DNA of 64,000 nucleotides from Bog-473 sp963744935 (GTDB lineage: Bacteria; Actinomycetota; Acidimicrobiia; Acidimicrobiales; RAAP-2), in NCBI GenBank assembly GCA_963744935.1, contig CAVUVM010000013.1, positions 124,001 to 188,000 on the forward strand, given 5' to 3'. The notes beneath the pieces were generated by a model that saw nothing but the letters and a program-made list of their open reading frames with translations, was not told the DNA's origin and did no database searches. Made by a program: the position numbers and the translations under genes. Shown in pieces: positions 1 to 8,793 of this stretch. How positions within the stretch are numbered: position 1 is the stretch's first letter; the number at the start of each line of letters is the position of its first letter.

Positions 1-16
1 AGCAGGCTCCCCTGCA

Positions 17-37
17 GCCGACGTCCTGACCGTCGGC
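17..37. other. GC-rich hairpin near left edge
   Basis: GCCGACG and CGTCGGC form a 7-bp stem with a 7-nt loop. No T-tract follows, so an intrinsic terminator is not proven. It could be the end of a transcription unit lying left of the window. I see no gene in the first 264 bases. Confidence 0.3.
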
Positions 38-264
38 CCTCTGGCTGTCGTCTGGCGGGGTCCCCACCGGTGTCTGCCGGGTTCCTGACGGCGCCAACCG
101 GCCGCTGGGTACGCCGACCTGACCGGGACGTCGCCCGGTGTTCACACGGCCATCGCGCTGCGATCACGCGTCCGCGGTTCGAAACCAGGACGGCGCTTGA
201 AGGTTCAGGTCGACGCCGTCAGACTATGGCAAACGTCTATCGGCGAAAGTGGCGGAGGTTCTTC

Positions 265-2181
265 ATGGTAGGCAGCTCCTTCGGGCTGACCCGGGTCGCG
301 CGCGCCTCGAGTGGGGCAGGGCAAGGCGAGCCGAGGACCGGCCGCCTCCGGGTCAGGACGTCGGTGTGGACCGTGGTGCTCGTCAGCGCGATCGCACTGG
401 TTCCCTTTCTCGAGACAGGGACTGCCGGCGGGGCTGAGCTCGCGCCGCAGATCTCAGAGCAGTCGGTCGTCGACGTCGCGTTCGACACGGCGGGGAACCT
501 CTACGAGAGCGAGTTCAACGGAAACGTCAATGTGTGGCCCACGACCAGCGGCACCATCTTCGGCCAGGCGGTGACGGCGGGACAAGCGAACACCCTCGTC
601 ACCTTGAACAACACGCCCGCCATTGCCTTCGACTCCGCAGGTGACCTCTTCATTTCGAACGACGAAGGGGCCAGTGGCGGCTCCATCTCCGTACTCCCGG
701 CCGCAAACGGCACCATCTTCGGTCAGAGCGTCGCCGCCAACACGCTGACGACGCTCGTCGGCGGGCTGGACAATCCCCTTGGCCTCGCCTTCGACTCGGC
801 CGGCAACCTCTACTACGCCACCCAGAACGGGATCTCGGTGTTGCCCCAGGCCAACGGGACGATCTTCGGGCAGTCGGTGACCGCAGACACCCCATCGTCG
901 CTGGTCACGGGCCTCACCCAAGGCGGGTTCCTCGCACTGGACCCTGCCGGCGACCTCTTCTACACCGACATCGGCAATCAGGTAGGTGGGGCGGCGACCG
1001 TCAACGTGTTGTCGCAGTCGACCACCACGATCTTCGGGCAGTCTGTGACGACGGACACGCCGGCGACGCTGGTGTCCGGTCTGACGGACGCCGCCGGCCT
1101 GTCCGTTGACACTCTCGGGAACCTCTACGTCAACTACTACGGCACGGTGGCGGTTCTGTCGAGCTCGTCGAGTCCCATCGACGGCACCACTGTCACGGCC
1201 AACACCTTGTCGACGCTCGGCGTCGGGGTGTTCGGCGATCTCGGCTCCACGTTTTACAACGGACACGTCTACATCGCGGACCAGGGCATGGACTCGGTCG
1301 ATCAGCTCACGACTCCCACGGCGACCATCAGCGGTGTCACCTTCGGCGGGTCGGCCACCAATCCGATCATGATCGTGACGGGAACAGGGTTCGCCACGTC
1401 GCGGCCCACCTATCCGATCGGCTGCAGTGGCACCGGGAGTGATTACAAGTACGGCAATCTCTTCCTCAACGACACGACGAATGCGTGGGGAGCCGGCATC
1501 CCCGGGAACTGCATCGGCCTGACGGTGGGCAAGCAGAAGTCCACCAAGGTCGCATTCGGCCTCGGGACCTTCTACACCACGGGGTTCCAGCTCAACTCGG
1601 GCGACGCGTTCACCGTCGGCGTTGACGGCACGACCTTCAGCGGGACGGTCTCTTACGCGCCGCCCTCGGGCGCCACCGTGACGAACCTCAACCCACGGAG
1701 CGGGCCGGGAGGCGGCGGTACGGCCGTCACGATCACGGGCACCGGGCTCAGTGGGACGAAATATGTCTTCTTCGGCTCGTCTCCGGCGACGCATGTCTCG
1801 GTCAAGTCGGCGACCGAGGTGACCGCAGTGGCGCCGAGTGGCAGCGCGACGGTGGCCGTGACCGCGGTCACCGGGAGCGGAGGAGTGAGCACGGCGGGGA
1901 CGAGGGACACGTTCACGTACCTGGCTCCCACGATCACGAGCATCAGCCCCACCAAGGGCTCTACGGCCGGGGGGAAGACAGTCACGATCACGGGGACGAA
2001 CCTCGGCGGGGCCACCGCGGTGACGTTCGGATCGAGCCCCGCGTCGAGCTTCACCGTGAACTCGGAAACGGAGATCACGGCGGTGACGCCGGCGGAGAGC
2101 GCCGGCATCGCGCCGGTGACGGTGACGACACCGGGCGGGACCAGCAATTCCGTCAATTTCAGGTTCAAGACTCCCGCCTGA
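265..2181 (+). CDS. Secreted beta-propeller protein with two C-terminal IPT/TIG domains
   Basis: This is a predicted exported protein of 638 aa. The ATG at 265 is chosen because GGAGG lies six bases upstream; the frame is open further upstream, with another ATG at 226. Basic residues precede a hydrophobic stretch (about residues 33-52) that looks like a signal peptide or anchor. The next 300 residues hold about five imperfect repeats containing 'IFGQSVT' followed by a 'TLV.GL' segment and 'AFDSAGNLY'. That pattern is typical of NHL/SMP-30-like propeller blades. Two IPT/TIG immunoglobulin-like folds follow (about 470-550 and 552-635), each with 'GGTAVTITGTGL'-type strands. IPT domains also end the next gene, which suggests a shared surface or polysaccharide-binding role. 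No catalytic motif was recognised. Confidence 0.75.
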   Translation: MVGSSFGLTRVARASSGAGQGEPRTGRLRVRTSVWTVVLVSAIALVPFLETGTAGGAELAPQISEQSVVDVAFDTAGNLYESEFNGNVNVWPTTSGTIFGQAVTAGQANTLVTLNNTPAIAFDSAGDLFISNDEGASGGSISVLPAANGTIFGQSVAANTLTTLVGGLDNPLGLAFDSAGNLYYATQNGISVLPQANGTIFGQSVTADTPSSLVTGLTQGGFLALDPAGDLFYTDIGNQVGGAATVNVLSQSTTTIFGQSVTTDTPATLVSGLTDAAGLSVDTLGNLYVNYYGTVAVLSSSSSPIDGTTVTANTLSTLGVGVFGDLGSTFYNGHVYIADQGMDSVDQLTTPTATISGVTFGGSATNPIMIVTGTGFATSRPTYPIGCSGTGSDYKYGNLFLNDTTNAWGAGIPGNCIGLTVGKQKSTKVAFGLGTFYTTGFQLNSGDAFTVGVDGTTFSGTVSYAPPSGATVTNLNPRSGPGGGGTAVTITGTGLSGTKYVFFGSSPATHVSVKSATEVTAVAPSGSATVAVTAVTGSGGVSTAGTRDTFTYLAPTITSISPTKGSTAGGKTVTITGTNLGGATAVTFGSSPASSFTVNSETEITAVTPAESAGIAPVTVTTPGGTSNSVNFRFKTPA

Positions 2182-2451
2182 GTCCCTCCAGCTCAGCCCG
2201 CTGCGGACCTACGCTGCGGATGCCATAATCCCAGCTCACGCACTATTTGGTCCTGCCGCTTCCGTGGGCCCGGCGATCGCGTGCGTGTTACTGTGCGATC
2301 ACGCAACGTTAACCCGTGCGTTATAGCTTTCCTAGTGCTTTGCTAGACGTGTTGTGAGAGCTTTGTTCGGGTAGCACCTGAGGGCGACTCGCCGTCCTAT
2401 CGAACGGACTCGTCACGTTTTCCGGCCCTGACCCCCCCACGCAGGAGACCA

Positions 2452-4131
2452 ATGCCACTCGCCGGTTCCCATCGAGCGCGTCCTTCGACGATGCGCACCA
2501 TCAAGAAGCTCGCCGCCCTTCCACTCGCCCTCGCGTGCGTCGGCGCGCTCTGCCTCGCCTTGGCCAACGCCGCCCCGTCGGTGCCGACGGCGTCGGCTGA
2601 CACGCCCCAGCCCGCGCTCGGCGCCTACGACGCCGCCACGACCCCGCCCACCGCGCTCAAGGCCTCGCTCGACGGCGCCGTGAAGTTCGCCATGGACTTC
2701 CAGTCGGGTGCCTCGTGGAGCACGATCACGCAGTCGAGTTGGCCGTACCCGCAGTGGAAGGGCAAGGGCTTCTCCATGATCTGGGGCATCCCAATGCTCC
2801 CCGACACCTACAAGCCGAGTACCAATATGGACGACGCCAGCGGCAGCTGCTCCGGCCTGTCACAAGAAGGTGATGGCGCGTTCAACTCGGAATGGACGCA
2901 GGTTGCGCACACGCTGATCAACAACGGCTTCGGCTCCTCGGTCGTCCGCCTCGGTTGGGAGTTCAACGGCGGGTGGTTCCCGTGGGCCGCCGGCAGCTGC
3001 CCAGCCGCATTCATTGCCGCCTTCCAGCAAATCGTCACGGTCATGCGGGCGGTATCGGGTGCGAACTTCAGCTTCGAGTGGAACCCCACCGCCGGGGACC
3101 TCGATGTGGGCAATCTGGCCAATTACTATCCGGGCAGTTCTTTCGTGAACTACGTCGGGCTCGACGTCTACGACACGGCATGGGCCTACTATCCGGGCGC
3201 GCAGAGCGAGTTCGACACGATCCAGACCGAGTCCTACGGGCTCAACTGGCTGTCGACGTTCGCCGCGCAGGAGGGCAAAGCGATCGTCCTGCCCGAATGG
3301 GGGCTCGGCTGGGGCGTGTGCGACGCGGGCCAGCCGGTCAACGCACCGAACAACGGGACCTGCGGCGGCGACGACCCGACCTTCGTCGGCGACATGGCGT
3401 CGTGGATCAAGTCGAACAATGTCTTCGAAGCCACCTTCTGGGATTACGGTTCTTCCTCCATGTCGGGGTGCCCCAACGCCTGCACGCCCATCGGACGAGC
3501 GGTCGGCGACGTCAACCCGATCCCCGACGGCAACATCCACTCGTACAAGGACCTGGTGGCTGCCTTTGGCTCGGGGTCGTCCGGAACCGGGCCCACCACC
3601 ACGACCACGACGACAGCCCCGCCTCCGCCCCCCAGGGTCGGGTGGATCGTTCCGAGGTTCGGCGTCGCAGGAACCACCGTCTACTTCTCGGGCAGCGGGT
3701 TCACCGGCGCGACTGCGGTCGACTTCGGGTCAACCCGTGGCACCATCGTGTCGGAGTCCGCGACGTCGATCGTCGCCACGGCGCCCCCGGGGACGGCGAC
3801 GTCAGTCGTCGACGTAAAGGTCATTGGCCCGGGCGGGACCTCGATTGCCCCGGATCAATTCAACTATGGGCCGGCGATCAAATTTGTCTCACCGACCTCT
3901 GGGAGTCAGTCCGGAGGGGCGACGGTCACCATCCAGGGAGCAGGATTCACTGGTGCGACCACGGTGTCTTTTGGCGGCACTCCCACGACGGTGATCTCGG
4001 TCGCCTCGAACGGCCGGACCATCACGGTCACTGCGCCCGAAGGAACGGCCGGCCAGACCGTCGACGTCACCGTCAGCGCGGGTGGCACCAAGACCAAGAC
4101 CAACTCGGTCGACCGCTTCACCTACGGTTAG
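2452..4131 (+). CDS. Secreted GH26-like glycoside hydrolase with two IPT/TIG domains
   Basis: The protein has 559 aa. The ATG at 2452 follows GGAG at 2444; a later Met at residue 14 (MRTIKK) would also give a clean signal peptide. An export signal spans about residues 14-50. The catalytic module (about 55-370) resembles GH26 beta-mannanase-type barrels. 'RLGWEFNGGW' would carry the acid/base Glu170 and 'LPEWGLGWG' the nucleophile Glu282. A Thr/Pro-rich linker (about 384-396) leads to two IPT/TIG domains (about 400-478 and 480-559). Family knowledge suggests an endo-acting enzyme on mannan-like or other beta-glycans; the substrate is an inference. The upstream gap 2182-2451 holds an inverted repeat (TGCGTG at 2282, CACGCA at 2300) but no gene. 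Confidence 0.75.
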   Translation: MPLAGSHRARPSTMRTIKKLAALPLALACVGALCLALANAAPSVPTASADTPQPALGAYDAATTPPTALKASLDGAVKFAMDFQSGASWSTITQSSWPYPQWKGKGFSMIWGIPMLPDTYKPSTNMDDASGSCSGLSQEGDGAFNSEWTQVAHTLINNGFGSSVVRLGWEFNGGWFPWAAGSCPAAFIAAFQQIVTVMRAVSGANFSFEWNPTAGDLDVGNLANYYPGSSFVNYVGLDVYDTAWAYYPGAQSEFDTIQTESYGLNWLSTFAAQEGKAIVLPEWGLGWGVCDAGQPVNAPNNGTCGGDDPTFVGDMASWIKSNNVFEATFWDYGSSSMSGCPNACTPIGRAVGDVNPIPDGNIHSYKDLVAAFGSGSSGTGPTTTTTTTAPPPPPRVGWIVPRFGVAGTTVYFSGSGFTGATAVDFGSTRGTIVSESATSIVATAPPGTATSVVDVKVIGPGGTSIAPDQFNYGPAIKFVSPTSGSQSGGATVTIQGAGFTGATTVSFGGTPTTVISVASNGRTITVTAPEGTAGQTVDVTVSAGGTKTKTNSVDRFTYG

Positions 4132-4208
4132 CGAGCGACCTCAGACGCACACCGTCGTCGCGGTGAGCTCACGGTTGTCGACCTCCAGCCTGGTCTGAGC
4201 TCGCTCGC
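4131..4208. other. Long imperfect inverted repeat after the GH26-like gene
   Basis: Bases 4131-4146 and 4193-4208 are complementary at 15 of 16 positions. The loop of 46 nt itself contains a small CACCG/CGGTG hairpin and the palindrome GTGAGCTCAC. It starts at the stop codon of the hydrolase. There is no T-run, so it may be a factor-dependent terminator, an mRNA-stabilising structure or part of an unrecognised RNA. Confidence 0.5.
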
Positions 4209-4242
4209 GGCGGGGCGACCTGGTTCTTGTTGAATCGGTGCC

Positions 4243-4261
4243 GGGCCGGCGAAGCCGGCCC
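4243..4261. other. Perfect 8-bp GC hairpin upstream of the 542-aa gene
   Basis: GGGCCGGC and GCCGGCCC are separated by GAA, about 110 bases before the start of the next gene. It could be a terminator stem without a U-tract or a leader structure. With the inverted repeat just upstream it makes the 240-bp gap unusually structured. Confidence 0.5.
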
Positions 4262-4370
4262 TCTGCCATCGGGGCGCGCGGCTACCAGCAAGAACGTGAA
4301 GGTCCCCATAACGTCCTCCCCGACACAGAACTGCTGATCGACCGCGGCAACGGTCGGAGAGGAGGTCGCC

Positions 4371-5999
4371 ATGGGGACCGTGGCCAGGCTACTGGACGAG
4401 CACGTCAGCTTTCGCTGCACTTCGGTGGATCGCATCGGGGTCCGGGGCTACATCCCGGGGATCCAATACGAGTTCGGGTTGGTCAAGTTCCCGCTCAACC
4501 GCGGCGGAACGATTCCCTCTCCGGCCCTGTTGCATCGCAACCACGACCGTCTTGTCGCCGAGCTCGAGGCTCTCGAGGCGAACACCGGAGTGCCCGTCGT
4601 GCGCTTCAAGATGGGCGAGTCCAAAGAGGACACCGCGCGGCCCTTTCAAGACGAAGCGGCAGCCGCCGGTCGAGCCGGACTGGTGCTGGTGGGCAAGGCC
4701 CAGGAGCGCACCTCGGCGTGGCGCGGCTACGTCGACGACACCCACGCCGGGCATCGCACCACCCATCCGCACATGGCCTGGCGTCGCCAGTCCTCGGTGC
4801 CCGACCACTGGTATTTCTATTTCGCCGACCACGAATGGGGACCGGCCTTCCTCAAGGTCTGCACCTACGCGCCCTACCCACTGTGGTGCTGCGCCAACGG
4901 CCACGAATGGGCCAAGTGCCAGCTCGCCAAGGCCGGGATCGGCTTCGAGGCTCTCGACAACGGGCTGCGCAGCGTCGAGGATCCCGCCGCAGCGCATCGC
5001 ATCTGCGCTCGACTCGGTGCGGGTCATCTGCGCGCGCTCTTGGCCCGCATGATGGCCGTCGTCCCGGACCCTCTGTGCGCCCACGATCGCTCGGCCGGCT
5101 TCGAGTGGTCCTTCTCCCTCGCGCAGCTCGAGGTCTCCGACACCGCGGTGTTCGACCAGCCGCGCCGGGCCCGGGCCTGGTTCGAAGCCGCCATCGGCGA
5201 CCACCTCGACCTCGGTCGTCCCGAACGGGTCTCCCTGCTCGTCGACCGCAAGGTGCAAAGCGGCGCCCGGTGCAAGACCCCCGGGCGCTTCGCCACCGAG
5301 GTCATCACCCGCGACACGGCCCCTCAGCTCCAGATCCACTACAAGTCGTCGAAGGCGAAGGCCTATCTGAAAGAAGGCCGGGCCTTGCGTGTCGAGACCA
5401 CGGTGAACAACGCCAGCGACTTCGCCCTGCACAAGACCCTCAGCGCCGAGAACTGGAACGCACTGCGCCGCGCCGGGGCCGACACCAACGCCCGCTTCTT
5501 GGCCACCCTGGGCGAGGGACGCCCTGGGCTTCCCGATCCGGCCACCCTCGAATCGATCGTGCTCCCGAGCGTCCACGACGGCCAACGCGCCCCGGGTCTG
5601 CGTTTTGGGGACCCCCGCACCATGGCGCTGCTCGGCTCCATCGCCGCCTTCGCCCATGTCATTGGGGGACTGACCAATAAGTCCCTGCGGACCCAGATGG
5701 CCGCCCACTGGCGGGCGGAGTACTCCTCGGCCCAGGCCTCCTATGACCTGCGACGCCTACGCATGAAGGGCCTCATCGAGCGCGTCGAGGGCTCCAACAT
5801 CTATCGCGTCACCCCCCACGGCCTGCGCGTCAGCGCCTTCTTCACCCAGCTCGCCACCCGTGTCATCGTTCCGGCCCTGACCGATCTGGCTGATCTGGCG
5901 CGACCATCTCCACCAGCACCTCGCCCACTCACGGCCGCCTGGCGCACCTACGAGCGCGAGCTCGACAACGCAGTCCGCACGGCACGACTCGCCGCCTGA
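4371..5999 (+). CDS. Uncharacterised 542-aa protein with C-terminal winged-helix-like region
   Basis: I do not recognise a function. The ATG follows GGAGG with a five-base spacer, so the start is secure. The N-terminal half is rich in aromatic, His and Cys residues ('HWYFYFADHEWGP', 'PLWCCANGHEW'), giving candidate metal or catalytic residues (D, H, E, C). The middle carries 'GRALRVETTVNN'. The C-terminal third ('YDLRRLRMKGLIERVEG', 'YRVTPHGLRVSAFF') looks like a winged helix. From memory, this architecture occurs in uncharacterised proteins of several phyla, sometimes in more than one copy per genome. It stands alone between unrelated genes. A DNA-acting or mobile role is only an inference. 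Confidence 0.7.
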   Translation: MGTVARLLDEHVSFRCTSVDRIGVRGYIPGIQYEFGLVKFPLNRGGTIPSPALLHRNHDRLVAELEALEANTGVPVVRFKMGESKEDTARPFQDEAAAAGRAGLVLVGKAQERTSAWRGYVDDTHAGHRTTHPHMAWRRQSSVPDHWYFYFADHEWGPAFLKVCTYAPYPLWCCANGHEWAKCQLAKAGIGFEALDNGLRSVEDPAAAHRICARLGAGHLRALLARMMAVVPDPLCAHDRSAGFEWSFSLAQLEVSDTAVFDQPRRARAWFEAAIGDHLDLGRPERVSLLVDRKVQSGARCKTPGRFATEVITRDTAPQLQIHYKSSKAKAYLKEGRALRVETTVNNASDFALHKTLSAENWNALRRAGADTNARFLATLGEGRPGLPDPATLESIVLPSVHDGQRAPGLRFGDPRTMALLGSIAAFAHVIGGLTNKSLRTQMAAHWRAEYSSAQASYDLRRLRMKGLIERVEGSNIYRVTPHGLRVSAFFTQLATRVIVPALTDLADLARPSPPAPRPLTAAWRTYERELDNAVRTARLAA

Positions 6000-6259
6000 C
6001 TCAAAACTTGCCTCATCTGTTCCGAATCAGACTGTCAAGTGGGTCTAGCGACGCCAGTGGATGGTCTGGTCATGGTCTCGGATCATGACGTGAGGGCCAC
6101 CGCTCCCACACGAAAAGTGAGAGCCGACCCGCTCGAAAGATCCCTGAGAGACGGCGGTGCGCCGCGTCCGCTGGCGATCGCCCATGACCTCCTCGCTACC
6201 GTTCAATCGGGCACCAATCGGGCACGACATGTGACGCTTGTCACGATTCGATGAATCGG

Positions 6260-6287
6260 TTGACGATAGATCGTTAGCCGATATAGT
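6260..6287 (+). promoter_or_regulatory. Sigma-70-type promoter for the padR gene
   Basis: TTGACG (6260-6265) and TATAGT (6282-6287) are separated by 16 bases. The padR ATG at 6298 begins 10 bases after the -10 box, and no Shine-Dalgarno sequence is present, so the transcript is probably leaderless. The AT-rich spacer (GATAGATCG) may be the PadR autoregulatory site. The gap 6000-6259 shows no gene. Confidence 0.6.
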
Positions 6288-6297
6288 CTGGGTTCTG

Positions 6298-6666
6298 ATG
6301 CCCCGCTCGAAGCAGAGAGAACCCGAAGATTCCGACGCCAACGAGCGTCTCGCGGGGTTCGGGCGCTATGCCGGGCCGGCCACCTTGATTCTCTCCAGCC
6401 TCGCCGAGGGCCCGAAGCACGGCTACGCCCTCACGAAGGACATCGAGCGGTTCGCCAATGTTCGACTGGCTCCCGGAACGCTCTACGAAGCTCTGAGCCG
6501 GTTGGAGGGGCAGGGCTTGATCGAATCGGTCGAAAGCGACGACCGACGACGTCCATACAAGTTGACGGCCGTGGGGGCTGAGGCGCTGCGCTCCCATCTA
6601 GCCGCGCAGCGTCGTATTGCTGACCTCGGGCTCCGTCGCCTGGCTGGCACATGGGGACCGGCATGA
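6298..6666 (+). CDS. PadR family transcriptional regulator
   Basis: The protein has 122 aa. The PadR winged helix spans about residues 20-95: 'LILSSLAEGPKHGYALTKDI' opens the first helix pair, and 'LAPGTLYEALSRLEGQGLIE' is the recognition helix and wing. PadR proteins are dimeric repressors that respond to small molecules and often control a co-transcribed membrane protein or exporter. The downstream gene overlaps by four bases (ATGA), which fits that pattern. The start at 6298 is preferred over an upstream GTG because the promoter would otherwise lie inside the gene. Confidence 0.85.
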   Translation: MPRSKQREPEDSDANERLAGFGRYAGPATLILSSLAEGPKHGYALTKDIERFANVRLAPGTLYEALSRLEGQGLIESVESDDRRRPYKLTAVGAEALRSHLAAQRRIADLGLRRLAGTWGPA

Positions 6667-7661
6667 CCCCGAACGAGTCGACGCGGCGGCGTGCAGCGCG
6701 ATTGCTGCGGTGGTATCCCAGGGGGTGGCGCAGCCGTTACGGCGTGGAGTTCGTGGAGCTCCTCACCTCGGAGATGGAGGAGCGGCCGAAATCGTTGCGA
6801 CGAGGCTTCGACGTGGCGCTGAGTGGTGTCGTGGCCCGATTCGCCGCCGCGGGGCTCGGCGGCCAGCCGCTCGACCACCACGACAGCGAGCGCCACAGCC
6901 TGGTCGCGATCGGAGGGGCTCTGACCATCTTCGTGGTGTTCGCGTGCGCGATCTGGTCGCAGCTGACCATCGGTTGGCAGTGGTCGGCTCCCGATACCCC
7001 GGCCACGTCGTGGGCCATGGTGGTCATGTCCGCATCGGTCGTGGCCCTGGGTGCTCTGTGCATTGGCGCCTCCATCCCGGTGTTGTCGACGATCGGGCGC
7101 GGCTTCGCTCGAGGTCTGGCCAGAGAGATCCTGCGGCCATTGCTCATCGCAATCGCGAGCGTCGGGTTCTTGCTGGTCGGCTCACATCACTTCGCGAACG
7201 GCTGGCCAGGCACCGGGGCGCACGCCTGGTCGAGCCAGGGCATCGTCCCCGGCGGCGTCGCCGCGTTTGCCTGGGCCTCGACGCTCTCCGTCTCCTCGTA
7301 CTGGGCTCACCCGACCGCACTGATGGATTTTCCAACCGCTGAGGTCGTCTGGATGTTGATGAGTCCCGTAGCGGTGCTCGCTGCGATCGTCGGATCGGCC
7401 AACGTGGTCCGACAACTCGAGTTCTCATCGCGCGTGCTTCGCTGCGAGAGGCGATTGGCCCTGGCGGCCACGCTCGTCATGGCCGCGTTCGTCACCGGTG
7501 CTGCGATGTGGGTGTTCGACGGCGGACCGGGCCCGCGCAATCTGTTCCACATCGGTGCCATCGACCTGGTCGATCTCATGGTGATGGCAGCGGCTTTGGC
7601 CATGGCCGGCCGAGCCGTTCGAACAATGGGGCAACGCTCACCCAGTCTCTCGACCCGCTGA
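6663..7661 (+). CDS. PadR-associated multi-span membrane protein
   Basis: The predicted protein has 332 aa and starts at the ATG that overlaps the padR stop codon. The N-terminal 'RRRAARLLRWYPRGWRSRYG' motif is common at the start of small actinobacterial membrane proteins encoded next to PadR regulators. About six to eight hydrophobic segments follow, the first near residues 80-100. No transporter signature was found. Translational coupling to padR suggests it is part of the response controlled by that regulator. Function unknown. Confidence 0.7.
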   Translation: MTPNESTRRRAARLLRWYPRGWRSRYGVEFVELLTSEMEERPKSLRRGFDVALSGVVARFAAAGLGGQPLDHHDSERHSLVAIGGALTIFVVFACAIWSQLTIGWQWSAPDTPATSWAMVVMSASVVALGALCIGASIPVLSTIGRGFARGLAREILRPLLIAIASVGFLLVGSHHFANGWPGTGAHAWSSQGIVPGGVAAFAWASTLSVSSYWAHPTALMDFPTAEVVWMLMSPVAVLAAIVGSANVVRQLEFSSRVLRCERRLALAATLVMAAFVTGAAMWVFDGGPGPRNLFHIGAIDLVDLMVMAAALAMAGRAVRTMGQRSPSLSTR

Positions 7662-7697
7662 TCTCCGACAGGTCAGCCGCTGCTCTCTGGCACTTCG

Positions 7698-8663
7698 ATG
7701 ACACCCGACGATTCCCGCGACATCGAGTCTCCTGACCCGAGGCGATTCTCACGACGGCGCATCTTGAATGTCGGTATCGGGGGGATCGCGGCGGTCGTCG
7801 TGGCCGGTGTCGCCGGGGTTGAGCTGATCTCGCACGGGGTCCTACCCGGCCAAGACGAGCTCGACGAGATCGAGGGCGGCTGTTCGGTAGCCAGTCCTCC
7901 GTTGCGCTTCTCGGGTCTCGGTCGGTCTGTGTCCGGTTCCTTCTATTCGCACGCGCGTCACCGGACCGTCGGGTACACGGTCGCGTGGCCGCCTGGTGCA
8001 CGCATCGGGAATCCCCTGCCGCTCGTGGTCATGTTGCACGGAGAAGGCGCGAACCACTCCAACGCTCTCACGGGCATGACACAGGGTGAGGCGGTGGCGC
8101 TCGTCGTCGACGGGCGACCCCTCCCGCCGATGGCCATGGTCACGGTGGACGGCGGTGAGGGCTACTGGAACCCGCACCCGGAGGACAACCCGATGGAGAT
8201 GGTCGTCTCCGAGCTCATTCCCATGTGTCAGCGCATGAGCCTCGGTGAGCCGCCGCACAAGATCGGCACGATGGGCATTTCCATGGGCGGGTACGGCGCG
8301 CTCTTGTTGGCGGAGAAATACCCAGACCGAATCAGCGCGGTCGCTGCCATCAGCCCGGCGATATGGACGAACTACGAGCAGGCACTGTCCGTCAACGACG
8401 CCGCCTATGCCTCGGCGACTGACTTCGCCCAAGATGACGCCGTGACGCACGCCGGCGCGCTCACCCGCACGCCCGTCCGAGTGGCCTCGGGTAACGATGA
8501 CCCGTTCCATCCGGGCGTTGTTGCTCTTGCCCAGGCGCTGCCCGCCACCGCCCAGGTCGAGTTCTCCCAGGGATGCCACACCGGTGCTTTCTTTACGGCG
8601 CAAGAGCCACCGTCGCTTCAATTCCTCGGGCGACATCTCACGACGTCCACCACGTCACAGTAG
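7698..8663 (+). CDS. Exported alpha/beta-hydrolase, esterase D / antigen 85-like
   Basis: The protein has 321 aa. A twin-arginine-like signal (RRFSRRR, residues 15-21) is followed by a hydrophobic segment (about 25-45), so Tat export or membrane anchoring is likely. The hydrolase domain has the oxyanion 'VMLHGEG' strand (about 111-117), the nucleophile elbow GISMGG with Ser195, a probable catalytic Asp at 267/268 in 'ASGNDDPFHPG', and His294 in 'GCHTG'. The family includes feruloyl esterases, S-formylglutathione hydrolases and mycolyltransferases. The substrate cannot be read from the sequence. It lies 36 bases after the membrane protein gene and may share its transcript. Confidence 0.8.
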   Translation: MTPDDSRDIESPDPRRFSRRRILNVGIGGIAAVVVAGVAGVELISHGVLPGQDELDEIEGGCSVASPPLRFSGLGRSVSGSFYSHARHRTVGYTVAWPPGARIGNPLPLVVMLHGEGANHSNALTGMTQGEAVALVVDGRPLPPMAMVTVDGGEGYWNPHPEDNPMEMVVSELIPMCQRMSLGEPPHKIGTMGISMGGYGALLLAEKYPDRISAVAAISPAIWTNYEQALSVNDAAYASATDFAQDDAVTHAGALTRTPVRVASGNDDPFHPGVVALAQALPATAQVEFSQGCHTGAFFTAQEPPSLQFLGRHLTTSTTSQ

Positions 8664-8793
8664 GTGCGACGGTCACACTTGTCACGATGAGTTCACACTC
8701 CCGGGGCTCCGCTTCAGCCCAGGGGATTCTGGAGGAATGACTCAGTAGAGTGATTTCCGCTGTTGTCCCAGGAAGCGTCCGGATCGAGGAGTC

